Below, one piece after another: positions 1 through 9,783 of a stretch of DNA of 42,500 nucleotides. The translations under genes were made by a program, and so were the position numbers. The notes under the pieces are model-generated. The model made no database searches, was not told where the DNA came from, and saw only the letters and a list, made by a program, of their open reading frames with translations. Position 1 is the stretch's first letter, and every line of letters starts with the position of its first letter. Location of the stretch: contig RPFO01000175.1 of the NCBI GenBank assembly GCA_009746045.1, forward strand, positions 742,501-785,000, given 5' to 3'. This DNA is from Mesostigma viride (Eukaryota; Streptophyta; Mesostigmatophyceae; Mesostigmatales; Mesostigmataceae).

Positions 1-556
1 CATTTGGTGTCATTATATATGTGCATCATGTGATGAAACCCTTGGAAAACCATGAAAATTTGCATTTTGGGGTTATTTATGCTAGCATCTGTCACCATTT
101 TGTCATCCAACAAGCCTGAAACTTTGTGGGCATACTGCATGGGATGTGTTTAAAACATGTGCAAAGTTCCAGGCCCAACTGAGTTCATTTGATGTCATTA
201 TATATGCATATGTGTGATGAAAACCTTGGAAAAACATGAAAAACTGCATTTTGGGGGTATTTATGCTAGCATCTGTCACCTTTTTGTCATCCAACCAGCC
301 TGAAACTTTGTGGACATGCTGAACGGGATGTATTTAGAGCATGTGCAAAGTTCCAGGCCCAACTGAGTTCATTTGATGTCATTATAAATGCATACATGCC
401 AGAAAGTGCTGAAAATACGGTATTTTATGCTAGCAAATGTCACCATGTTACCATGCTGCCAAGTCCCAAAATTTTTTTTGACCACATGGCATCATAAGAT
501 ATCTGATTAGGCACCTTGGTGCCAAATTTGAGGCCAAACTGACCATTATTCTATCT
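1..556. repeat. 185-bp tandem satellite, about three monomers
   Basis: The phrase ATTTGRTGTCATTATA recurs at 2, 187 and 371, giving periods of 185 and 184 bp. The first two monomers are very similar along their whole length, sharing the GCATTTTGGGG block, the TGCTAGCATCTGTCACC block and the CAAAGTTCCAGGCCCAACTG block. The third is diverged but still recognisable up to about 556. The array runs off the left edge of the window, so its true length is unknown. No coding potential is visible. Confidence 0.85.
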
Positions 557-596
557 CCTGGTAATTTTCAGGGGACAAAAATGGCTTTTCGGAATG

Positions 597-1982
597 ATGA
601 TCTGGGCTTCCTCACCTTCCCCACCGCCCCCCCCCACCTTCCCCACCGAAGCCACCATCCGCACCCTCCTCAAGGAAGCTTTCGAGCAGCACGTGACCCC
701 TCTTGCCGCAGATGTGGCGGCAATTGGCGGCACGCTGGCTGCTGAGCTTCCCACCATCCCCACCGCCACCGCCACCCTCCTCGCCTCCCCCCCCCCCCCC
801 CCTCTGCCTCCACCGACTCCATCACCGCCCAGCTCCGCGACATCGACCAGCGCCTCAAGGATAACGCAATCGCTATCGAGGTCTTGCAGAACACAGCAGG
901 CCTCACCGCCCAGGCAGTGAAGGACATTGCCGCCAAGCCAGCCCCGGCTGGCCTCATGCAGTGGCCGGCGATGCTCCTCCCATCACGACCTGGGCGGACA
1001 TGCTTAAGCAACACACCACCTCCACCACCTCCGCCGTCGCAGCCCAGCTCCAGCGGCAGACGCTTGACCTCCGCGAGGAGGCCGAGCTCGCCAAGCGCAG
1101 CCTCAACGCCATACTCAAGAACTTCGACATGGAAGAAGGTGAGAATTCCGAGAAGCTTGCACGTGCGTTTGAGAGCAAAATCCTTGCACGCATGGGCCTT
1201 CTTGGTGAGATCAAGCTGACCGCCCGCCGCCTCCCCCGCGCGCGGGGTAAGGCAGGGGCGCCTCCGCTTCTTCTCATCTTTGATAGCCCAGCGGACAAGA
1301 TTTCGTTTCTCAGACGCCGCAAGCGGCTCGAGAAGACTCACTTCACCGTGGACGACGACTTGACCCTGGCACAGCAACAACGGCGACGGGAGCTATGGCC
1401 TATCTACCTCCAGCTCCGGCAGACCAAGGCGGGCCAGCCGGTGTACTGGAAGGGGGCGGCCATCTACGTCGGCCACAAGCCCTGGCAAGCGACCCCCTCG
1501 ACCACCGCGGCCCCAGCAACTCCAGCCCCAGCCTAGGGGAATGCAGCAGCAGTAGTGTAGAATAGTTAGACAGTGGCCTTGTACATGCCCGCCTACTACA
1601 GGCACTATACCAGCTTAGGCCTAGCCTTTTTAGTCATGTACATGTGTGCCTATGATGAGCCACCCTCCAGATGATGCCTATAGCTTTATTTAATTATGCA
1701 GTGCCCATGCAGGGGGTCACTCCCTGCTGAGACGCCATGCCCTAGCTTTTGTATAGCTGTGCTGATCTCATTCCCCACCTATGACAGGCTCCCCTTAGCT
1801 GGGTGTTGCCTGAAACTCTGGGTGGTGCAGGTGCCCTAGTGCACCTAGAGCAAGTGTTCTTTACATTCCCACCCTTGCAGGAAGTAGCTTAGAATGTATG
1901 ATAGGCCATACGCCCCTTCTCTGGGCTATGTGCTACATATACTCCCAACGGAGTTATGTTACAATTCAATTCAATTCAATAA
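597..1982 (+). mobile_element. Family A retroelement copy A0, 5'-truncated
   Basis: Homology to copies A1 and A2 begins near 597, in the middle of their ORF, and runs through the 3' UTR to the terminal hairpin ACTCCCAACGGAGT at 1941-1954 and an (AATTC)n tail at 1963-1982. Loss of the 5' end with an intact 3' end and a simple-repeat tail is the usual result of target-primed reverse transcription. The next copy, A1, starts within a few bases of this tail, in the same orientation. I could not find a convincing target-site duplication. Confidence 0.85.
600..1536 (+). pseudogene. L1-type ORF1p remnant (copy A0)
   Basis: Three overlapping frames together give the C-terminal two thirds of the family A protein. 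They hold a helical segment (ITAQLRDIDQRLKDNAIAIE), a second helical segment rich in Glu/Arg (LDLREEAELAKRSL), an RRM-like stretch around EEGENSEKLARAF, and an ORF1p-type C-terminal domain with DDDLTLAQQQRRRELWP and PVYWKGAAIYVG. In L1 elements this protein is a trimeric RNA-binding chaperone that coats its own transcript. Frame changes occur at a run of 16 C (787-802) and near 955-960, where an extra 8-bp block containing CATGCAG is present. The frame ends at TAG 1534-1536. No endonuclease or RT follows. Confidence 0.75.
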
Positions 1983-1985
1983 CCC

Positions 1986-4008
1986 AGAGCACGAGCCACG
2001 AGCCAGTAGCCACGAGGTAGCCATGGCTGTCGGAGCTCATAACTTTCACGTTTGAGCACCGAATTCAGCTGTGAATATCACAATCGCTTCCTCTTTCTTA
2101 GACGCACATGCTGATATAATTTTCCGAAGCTATAACGCACTATACGATGAGCAAACGCCTCTCGACGCAACGCAGCCTGGCGGCTGCGCTCAGCAATGAA
2201 AATACTTCTGCAGCCCCGGCTGCAGCTTCGCCAACCGGCCCAGAAGGCAGCGGCGCCACTAGCCAAGCTAGCTCTAGTGGTCGCCCAGCCCCCTGCTGAG
2301 CCCGCCTCGCCAGCAGCGTCGCCTGAACCCAAGCGTAGTCGCCCTGCCGAGCCGAGCTGGGTCGAGATCGACTTTGTAGCCGAAGCCCGCCAGCCCGACT
2401 TCTTGGACAAGTTTACCGAGGAACGCATCCTGGCCTGCGTGTTTCTTGGATCACACGCCTCGCTTGTTGAATTGTGCAAGCAGGTCTTCATCCGAGGTCG
2501 CCTCTTTGATCCTCGCCTGAATCGCGTCTCCTCTTTCGACCACTTTCCCAGCCTCCGCCGCCCTATCCTCCAGGAATTCGCTCTCTTTTCCCTCCTTGGA
2601 CGCTCCATCTCGGAGCTTTGGCCCCAAAAGCCCCTCACCACCACCTTAACCGAATCCTCCATCCGCTCACTCCTCCAGGAGGCCCTCGAGCAGCACGTGG
2701 CCCCCATCGCAGCAGATGTGGCGGTCATGGGCAGCACGCTGGCTGCCGAGCTCCCCCTCCTCTCCACCGCCACCTCCACCATCTCCACCGCCACCTCCAC
2801 CCTCCTCGCCTCCTCCACCGCCACCAGGTGCCTCCACCTCCGACGCCATCACCGCCCAGCTCCGCGACATCGACCAGCGTCTTAAGGACAATGCAATCGC
2901 CATCGAGGTTCTGCAGAACACCGCAGGCCTCACCGCCCAGGCGGTGAAGGACATTGCCGCCAAGCCAGGGCCCGACTGGCCTGGCCGGCGATGCTCCTCC
3001 CATCACCACCTGGGCGGACATGCTTAAGCAACATACCACCTCCACCACCTCCGCCGTCGCAGCCCAGCTCCAACGGCAGACGCTTGACCTCCGCGAGGAG
3101 GCCGAGCTCGCCAAGCGCAGCCTCAACGTCATTATCAAGAACCTCACCATGGAGGAAGGTGAGAATTCCGAGAAGCTTATGCGTGCGTTTGAGAGAGAAA
3201 TCCTTGGTCGCATGGGCCTTAACGGTGAGATCGAGCTGGTCGCCCACCGCCTTCCCCGCGCGCGGGGTAAGGCAGGGGCGCCCCCGCTCCTTCTCACCTT
3301 TAAGACCCCGGCGGACAAGATTTCTTTCCTCAGACGCCGCAAGCGGCTCGAGAAGACTCTCTTCACCCTTGATGACGACTTGACCCTGGCGCAGCAACAA
3401 CGGCGACGGGAGCTATGGCCGACCTACCTCCAGCTCCGCCGCAGACCAAGGCGGGCCAGCCGGTGTACTGGAAGGGGGCGGCCATCTACGTCGGCCACAA
3501 GCCCTGGCAGGCGACCCCCCCCCCCGCGGCCCCAGCGACTCCAGACGCCCCAGCTTAGGGGAATACAGCAGTAGTAGTGTAGAATAGATAGACCGTGGCC
3601 ATGTACATGTACGCCTCCTAGAGGCACTATCCTAGCTAAGCCACGCGCTTTATTTAATCATGTACATGTGTGCCTATGATGTGCCACACTCCAGATGATG
3701 CCTAGTTTTATTTAGTTATGTTGTGCCCATGCAGGGAGTAACTCTCTGCTGAGACGCCATGCCCTAGCTTTTTTGTCTAGCTATGCTGATCTTCCCCCCC
3801 ATGACAGGCTCCCCCTTCGCTGGGCATAGCTTGAAGATCATATGGGGATGCAAGTGCCCTGGTGCACCTAGAGCAAGGGTCCTTTACATTCCCACCCTTG
3901 CAGGAAGTAGCTTATTAGAATGTATGATAGGCCATATGCCCCTTCTCTGGGCTATGTGCTACATATACTCCCAACGGAGTTATGTTCCTAATTAATTAAT
4001 TAATTAAT
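1986..4008 (+). mobile_element. Family A retroelement copy A1, apparently full length
   Basis: About 2.0 kb. The 5' end near 1986 carries an AGCCACGAG-rich stretch shared with the far end of A2. Then come a roughly 150-bp 5' UTR, one ORF, a roughly 430-bp 3' UTR (3559-3966), the hairpin ACTCCCAACGGAGT (3967-3980) and an (AATT)n tail (3989-4008). There is no room for an endonuclease/RT ORF, so the element is non-autonomous in structure. It is the left arm of a large inverted repeat with A2. Confidence 0.85.
2147..3558 (+). pseudogene. ORF1p-like protein of copy A1, frameshifted
   Basis: The start ATG 2147 opens with MSKRLST, the same start as in copy A2. The protein was about 460 residues: an Ala/Pro/Ser-rich N-terminus, a basic PEPKRSR patch that could be a nuclear signal, an unrecognised domain (ACVFLGSHASLVELC), a long Thr/Ser/Pro linker, a coiled-coil-like region, an RRM-like region and an ORF1p C-terminal domain ending with TAG 3556-3558. 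The frame shifts about four times: near 2275-2300, in the linker near 2800-2830, near 2965-2990, and near 3438 where CTCCGCCGCAG replaces CTCCGGCAG. It cannot make the full protein as written. By homology it would be a nucleic-acid chaperone of a retroelement RNP; that role is inferred. Confidence 0.8.
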
Positions 4009-5933
4009 AGCCCAGAGAAGGGGCATATGGCCTATCATACATTCTAATAAGCTACTTCCTGCAAGGGTGGGAATGTAAACGACCCTTGCTCTAGGTGCAC
4101 CAGGGCACTTGCAGCCCCATGATCTTCAAGCTATGCCCAGCGAAGGGGGAGCCTGTCATGGGGGGGAAGATCAGCATAGCTAGACAAAAAAGCTAGGGCA
4201 TGGCGTCTCAGCAGAGAGTTACTCCCTGCATGGGCACAACGTACATAACTAAATAAAACTAGGCCTCATCTGGAGTGTGGCACATCATAGGCGCACATGT
4301 ACATGATTAAATAAAGCGCGTGGCTTAGCTGGGATAGTGCCTCTAGGAGGCGTGCATGTACATGGCCACGGTCTATCTATTCTACACTACTACTGCTGTA
4401 TTCCCCTAAGCTGGGGCGTCTGGAGTCGCTGGGGCTGCGGGGGTCGCCTGCCAGGCCGGGCTTGTGGCCGACGTAGATGGCCGCCCCCTTCCAGTACACC
4501 GGCTGGCCCGCCTTGGTCTGCCGGAGCTGGAGGTGGGTCGGCCATAGCTCCCGTCGCCGTTGTTGCTGCGCCAGGGTCAAGTCGTCATCAAGGGTGAAGA
4601 GAGTCTTCTCGAGCCGCTTGCGGCGTCTGAGGAAAGAAATCTTGTCCGCCGGGTTCTTAAAGGTGAGAAGGAGCGGGGGCGCCCCTGCCTTACCCCGCGC
4701 GCGGGGAAGGCGGTGGGCGACCAGCTCGATCTCACCGTTAAGGCCCATGCGACCAAGGATTTCTCTCTCAAACGCACGCGTAAGCTTCTCGGAATTCTCA
4801 CCTTCCTCCATGGTGAAGTTCTTGACAATGACGTTGAGGCTGCGCTTGGCGAGCTCGGCCTCCTCGCGGAGGTCAAGCGTCTGCCGTTGGAGCTGGGCTG
4901 CGACGGCGGAGGTGGTGGAGGTGGTATGTTGCTTAGGCATGTCCGCCCAGGTGGTGATGGGAGGAGCATCGCCGGCCAGGCCAGCCGGGGCTGGCTTGGC
5001 GGCAATTTCCTTCACCGCCTAGCTGGGCGGTGAGGCCTGCGGTGTTTTGCAGGACCTCGATGGCGATTGCATTGTCTTTAAGGCGCTTGTCAATGTCGAG
5101 GAGCTGGGCTTTGATGTCGGCGGTGGAGGTGGAGGTGGCAGTGGAGGTGGAGGCGACGGCGGTGGAAATGTGAGGAAGTTCAGCAGTCAGCGTGCCACCG
5201 ATTGCGGCTACGTCGGCAGCAAGGGGGGTCACGTGCTGCTGAAAGGCTTCCGTGAGGATGGAACGGAATGTGGCTGCGGAGATGGTGGGGGACCAGGTCT
5301 CGCCGTCAGACTTCTGGAGGAGTGAGCAGAGAATCAGATGCTGCAGGTCAGGCCGGTTGTAGTGGAGGCCCGTCAGCAGCAGATCTCGGCATTGAATCCT
5401 GCGGCCATATGGCTCGAGAAGGCGATTGATGCTGTGAAGGTGGAGGCACAGCTCAAGGAGCGAGGCGTAATCCCCGAGGAAAATGCACTCCAGAGCAGTG
5501 CACGGGGCAATGTTGTACCAGTCGTAATCGTCGACATTGAAGGTTTTTAGCTTGAAACGCGGTTCGCGTGGAGAGGATGAGCGGCTGCGTTTAGGTTCTG
5601 GCGATGCCGATGGCGAGGCCGCGGAGGAGTGAACCACTAACGCTTGGCTAGGGTCACCGTGGCCTGCGAGGCCGGGAGGCGAAGCTGCAGCCGGAGCTGC
5701 AGGCGCATTGGCTTGGCTCATCGCAGTTTCCAAACTGCGATTCGTCGAGAGGCGTTTGCTCATCGTATATTGCGTAATAGCTTCGGAAAATTATAGCAGC
5801 ATGTGCGTCGTAGAAAGACGCATCGATTGTGATATATATTCACGGCTAAATTCGGTGCTCAAACGTGAAAGTTATGAGCGCCGCCGTCAGCCATGGCTAC
5901 CTCGTGGCTCGTGGCTAGTGGCTAGTGGCTAGT
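4007..5933 (-). mobile_element. Family A retroelement copy A2, inverted
   Basis: Reverse-strand copy with the same order as A1: 5' end near 5933 (GTGGCTA units in tandem), 5' UTR, ORF, 3' UTR. It stops at ATAGCCCAGAG (4007 onwards) and lacks the terminal hairpin and its own tail; the tail of A1 abuts it directly. Its 3' UTR matches A1 at roughly 97 percent by eye, whereas the N-terminal coding half is much more diverged. Confidence 0.85.
4406..5763 (-). pseudogene. ORF1p-like protein, best-preserved copy (A2)
   Basis: This copy needs only two repairs to be open over about 450 residues: 4-bp insertions at about 5021-5024 (AGCT) and 4454-4457 (GGCC), neither present in the other copies. From MSKRLST at 5763 it reads an Ala/Pro-rich start, PEPKRSRSSSPREP (basic, Ser-rich), an unrecognised domain (ALECIFLGDYASLLELC), a Thr/Ser repeat linker, a helix with DIDKRLKDNAIAIEVLQNTA, a coiled-coil-like TLDLREEAELAKRS, an RRM-like EGENSEKLTRAFEREIL, and a C-terminal domain with LTLAQQQRRRELWP and GQPVYWKGAAIYVG. 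Coiled coil, RRM, then CTD is the L1 ORF1p plan. The N-terminal domain is not part of that plan. The original stop position is 4406-4408. Confidence 0.8.
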
Positions 5934-6965
5934 CATGACAAAGGCTATCATTTACTCAGTGGGAAAGGTGACGAGACCATTGGAACAACCTACCTGACGC
6001 ATGTGCCACCAAAGCATTGTGTCCCGCAACATGCACACTGCCTCCTTTCTAACAAGCACGAGCCACTTTCTTTAGGAGACAGGTGCCAGCTCATCAGTGT
6101 CTGGGGAAAATGATGCCGCAGTGCTTAGGAAGACCGCGTGAATTTCCTCGAACACAACTGTCTATAAAGCAAAAGAAATTTCATAGAAGCATGGAAATAA
6201 AAGCATTACACCTTCCCGACAGGTTGTGGGCCACGCGCTGCAGCAAGCCAGCCACGTCACAGACGAACTCGCTAAAAGACATCCAGGAATCCAGCGATGC
6301 AGCGCCAGGACCCGCAACTTCCTGGCTGCATCTGGCCGGAAAGAAGGCAAAAAGCTTACGCTCAACGAGCTAAGAAAGCAGGAAAACGCTAGCTTAAGAC
6401 GTTTAATACAAGAACGTACCATAACGGGCATTTATTCGTGCCCAGGCGCACAAGAAAGGCCACCCTTTCATGGAGAGGTCGGGCGCGCATCGCGCAGGCC
6501 TAATGTTATCTTACCGCAAAATGACGGGAAAGGTAAAGATAGCAGCGGGAATTTTCACGGCTTTAGAAACATCATTAAACTAGCTTTCCTTACGACCATC
6601 AAAACTGGCAACAATCGACAATCACACCGGCAGGGATCCATTATGCTTTATTCATCCCGACAGAAATTCAGGCCGGACCCCCCCTGCCGATGGTAAAGAA
6701 AAAAAGCCCGCGACATTATAGATCGCAACCATCCCACCATAAAGTAGAATCAGTAACTAATTTTCTCCAACAATCGAGCATGTTTTCTGCCTTCCGCGTG
6801 CCAATTTGTCACGTTTCGTGTAAAAGCAGTCGCCATGGCCACTTCCGCAAGGGGTGCGCGCACCGTGCACCCACTTTTCACGGTACGGCGGGTACCGCGG
6901 AATTTTTTTGGCGCGGAAAATATTCGCCGCGCCGAGTCCCCTTAAGTGAGACAACTATATTCCTA
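5934..6965. other. No recognisable feature
   Basis: Only short, low-quality open frames with no recognisable motif. I see no repeat shared with the rest of the window, except that GTGAGACAACTATATTCCT near 6947-6965 resembles the start of the SINE-like units at 7991 and 41690. Confidence 0.5.
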
Positions 6966-7990
6966 GACACGTGTGTAGTACTCCTACACACACAGATCTC
7001 GAATGATTTATCTAGCACCAAATCCGAAAGGCTTGCATCACTCCCAGGAAAGGAGAACTTTTGCGGATGACTGTAGGTTTACAAGTAAGTAAGTAAGTAA
7101 GTAAGTACTTGCGTGTCATGCGCAAAGGCATGCCACGGAGTACTATGCTAATCTCATTAGAAAAATAATTACACAAAAGTTTAAACAAATATCAGAAACA
7201 AAAATCAGAACATCAAAATATCGTCTGCATCATCCCCCAACCGCTCTCCGGCCCCCTGGTGGACGGCCCCCACGACGAGTGGACTCCCCAGGAATGGGCT
7301 GCTGCCATCTCCACCCTCCGCAATGATGCTGCCATGGGAGTGGACAATATACATCCCCATCTAGTGCTTAACGGTTGGGGGATGATGCAGATGATGCAGA
7401 CTGTAGGTGTAAGTTGGCGATGCCCTAGGATCCGGAGACGTCCGTCCTATAGTCAGCGAAAGTTGGTGCGAGAGGTCCCCAGTTCGATTCCGGTCGGATT
7501 CATTTGCAGATCGCGTTTTCCGCGTTTTCCGCGGACCGGCACTGAACGCAAATGGTTTTCACCTTTGCGGCGTGCCAAATCAGAATATACGCTTGGCTGA
7601 TCTCGATAGTACCGGCTACGCCCCCTTCCCCTCTCACGAAGGTTCCAGCCGTGTTCAGCCCGTCTCACGTTTCGAGACTGAACAAGTCTCGAGTGCAGAC
7701 ACGTGTGTAGTACTCCTACACACACAGATCTCGAATGATTTATCTAGCACCAAATCCGAAAGGCTTGCATCACTCCCCGGAAAGGAGAACTTTTGCGGAT
7801 GACTGTAGGTGTAAGTTGGCGATGCCCTAGGATCCGGAGACGTCCGTCCTATAGTCAGCGAAAGTTGGTGCGAGAGGTCCCCAGTTCGAATCCGGTCGGA
7901 TTCATTTGCAGATCGCGTTTTCCGCGTTTTCCGCGGACCGGCACTGAACGCAAATGGTTTTCACCTTTGCGGCGTGCCAAATCAGAATAT
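6966..7990. repeat. 402-bp direct tandem repeat, about 1.7 units
   Basis: Once the inserted block 7079-7408 is set aside, GACACGTGTGTAGTACTCC at 6966 and 7698, the GGATGACTGTAGGT junction and AATCAGAATAT ending at 7588 and 7990 all recur at a 402-bp offset. The unit contains AGTTCGAATCC (B-box-like) downstream of TATAGTCAGCGAAAGTTGG, so a tRNA-like pol III promoter is possible, but no full cloverleaf folds. The two units differ at only a few bases. Confidence 0.8.
7079..7398 (-). mobile_element. Family B LINE fragment with 5' inversion
   Basis: Bounded by a 10-bp target-site duplication GACTGTAGGT (7069-7078 and 7399-7408). From the left it carries an (AAGT)n tail (7083-7106) and family B 3' UTR on the minus strand to about 7242. 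It then switches to the plus strand (7243-7398), ending in the same 3'-UTR stretch GGTTGGGGGATGATGCAG. That is the footprint of twin priming. The plus part encodes WTPQEWAAAISTLRNDAAMG, which resembles the region before RT motif 1 in LINE ORF2 proteins, fused to 3'-UTR sequence by an internal deletion. Confidence 0.75.
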
Positions 7991-8096
7991 TCCTGGACGC
8001 ATGATGGAGGTCCAATGTCGTGTGACGACCAGCGAAGTTGTCCGAGAGGTAAGGCGCGGAGGCAGCGTGGCTGTCTGTATTAAATTAAATTATATA
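7991..8096 (+). mobile_element. SINE-like unit with tRNA-type A box
   Basis: TTGTCCGAGAGGTAAGGCG (about 8038-8056) closely resembles the A-box/D-arm region of tRNA-Ser or tRNA-Leu genes. The whole stretch aligns with 41698-41790 (CCTGGACRCATG start, GCGTGGCTRTCT end). It ends in a short (ATTAA)n-like tail at 8080-8096. It starts exactly where the second 402-bp unit stops. No B box was found, so it may be a truncated head only. Confidence 0.45.
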
Positions 8097-8102
8097 GTGT
8101 CA

Positions 8103-8145
8103 GCAGTTCTTGGATGTTTGGGATCATGCATGGCATGGCTAACGT
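8103..8145 (+). repeat. Direct repeat flanking the Penelope-like fragment
   Basis: A 43-bp segment here (GCAGTTCTTGGATG ... GGCATGGCTAACGT) recurs as a 39-bp segment at 9595-9633. The pair brackets the RT fragment between them. Penelope-like elements often carry repeated ends (pLTRs), which is one explanation; an unrelated duplication is another. Confidence 0.6.
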
Positions 8146-9424
8146 ACGGGCGCAACCACCTGCACGTGCGTGTTTCTCAGACCAAGCCCACGGCAACGTG
8201 GCTCTCAGGGATTGCGGCAGGTGCTATCGTGCGGGATGCTTATAATTATATTATCACGAAGGCTGACCTTGTTCATTGGATCTCTTATCTTGTTGATAAC
8301 ACCTTCATTTGTTTTGCGGGCAATGTATACCAACAAGCTATCGCCATCCCTATGGGCACTAACTGTGCCGGGCTCCTTGCAAACCTCTATCTATACACTT
8401 ATGAGCTTGCATTCATGGAGAATCTCATTGCCTCAAACGATGATGTTCTCATCAGGCGTTTCATCCACACATGTCGATACATTGATGATGTCATTGCTTT
8501 CGACAACCCTGATTTCGCAACCCATTTGTATATCACCGCTGGTCTGCCTGGCATCTACCCGCAAGCGTCCCTCACTTTAAAGCTCACGTCGGAGGATACT
8601 CATTGCAATTACCTCGATCTTAACATTACCCGTAACAAGAATTAATTATATAATTAAAATCATAGCTCTGTGGGGAGCATATTATGTAACATATAGCCCT
8701 GAGAAAGGGGCATCTATGGGTTTGTAATACAATCAGGGCGACAACCTGCAGGTGTAGGATGTACAACTATCACCTGCTCTGGGTGCACAAGGTGCACCGG
8801 CCTGCACCGCCATGATGGTTCATGCCTCCTAAACAAGCACAGGCACGTATACACAAGGCGGCTTGAGGAGAGGGCCTAGAAGGCCTGCATGACATATGGG
8901 GTGGAAGGTATGTGGCTAGGCTATAGCTGGTAAACACATGGCATCTCAGCAGAAAGTAGCTCCCTGCTTAGGCATAGCATGGCTAAATGCTGACTGCAAC
9001 ATCCATGGGAGGTCCCATTGTAGGCATGGCGTAGCTAAATACTGAAGGCATCTGATCCATAACAAGAAGGGCTGGCGTACGGCTGTCTATGATAAGCGCA
9101 AGGATCCTAAATACCAGCAAATTCCTTTTATTCGTTACCCCGATATTCACAGTCTCCTTTCCCACACAGCAAAATATGACCAGAGTTGTTCTTAGTCAGT
9201 TACATCGTTTTTCTCGTCTTTGTTCTTATCGTGTCGATTTCATCACGACTCTTGTTGAACTCTTGCATCGTTTGTTGGTCAAAGACTACGACCGAGACAT
9301 TATGCTCCGTCAAGTCCGGTGTTTTTTGCAACGTCACCCACATTTGTTCGGTGCTGCCCCTTGGCACAAGCTCTACAAACAGGTCGTGGACCGGCTGGAT
9401 CGCATAGTATCTCCGCACATCTGA
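8146..9424 (+). pseudogene. Penelope-like element reverse transcriptase fragment
   Basis: The first part (to 8641) encodes an RT palm: IPMGTNCAGLLANLYLYTYE (the MGTNCA motif typical of Penelope-like RTs), then RYIDDVIAFDNPDF with catalytic Asp-Asp, then CNYLDLNI. After an inserted element (8642-9059) the same protein resumes with VYDKRKDPKYQQIPFIRYPD. One frame later come SQLHRFSRLCS and LLVKDYDRDIML, matching the thumb region order of this family. A frameshift lies near 9180-9190. The N-terminal RT motifs and any GIY-YIG endonuclease are missing. These enzymes copy element RNA at nicked or telomeric ends. This copy is dead. Confidence 0.8.
8642..9059 (-). mobile_element. Family C element 3' fragment nested in the RT
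   Basis: A 418-bp insertion flanked by the exact 9-bp duplication TAACAAGAA (8633-8641 and 9060-9068). On the minus strand it is a diverged relative of the family A 3' UTR (GCAGGGAGCTACTTTCTGCT, GGTGCACCCAGAGCA). It ends in the hairpin GCTCCCCACAGAGC (8665-8678, minus strand) and an AATTATATAATTAA tail (8642-8657). Removing it restores the reading frame of the Penelope-like RT across the junction. Confidence 0.85.
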
Positions 9425-9783
9425 ACCCTGTGATGCCAGATCTCCTTTGCGGCCGTTCCGAGCTTGGCACTGGATTCGTTGTCCACATCGTCGCGTCGCT
9501 GCAGCAACAGGATGTTTTCTGGCATACGCGGGCTTTTGGTTCCCGCCGCACATTTGAAAGTGCTGTCGTCCGGCTTTTTGCCTTTGCACCGTGTGCAGTT
9601 CTTGGGCGTTTGGAATCATGGCATGGCTAACGTCAGTGATGACTGACTAGCTAGACCTTTTCAGTGGTTTTCCATTTGCGGGTATTTCCTCGTAAATGGT
9701 GGGAGAGCGATCGCAGCAATGGTGCTCACCACTAGACACTCCCAGCCAGTTAGGCTCGAATTCGCTTACTCAAGTCTTTAACT

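Larger units (their letters stand above)
1986..5933. repeat. 4-kb inverted repeat formed by A1 and A2
   Basis: Arms 1986-3956 and 4007-5933 are reverse complements of each other. The spacer is only about 50 nt (3957-4006) and consists of the A1 terminal hairpin plus (AATT)n tail. Near the centre the arms are almost identical. Towards the outer ends they diverge, most clearly in the N-terminal coding half. Confidence 0.85.

Noticed and set aside
6226-6696. 156-codon frame as a host gene
   Set aside because: No recognisable domain, no splice or promoter support and no second copy. It looks like a chance open frame.
9200-9619. Minus-strand ORF with NCTRCKGKK as a zinc-finger gene
   Set aside because: It overlaps the Penelope-like RT on the other strand, where conserved motifs are clear. 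The Cys pairs are too few to support a domain.
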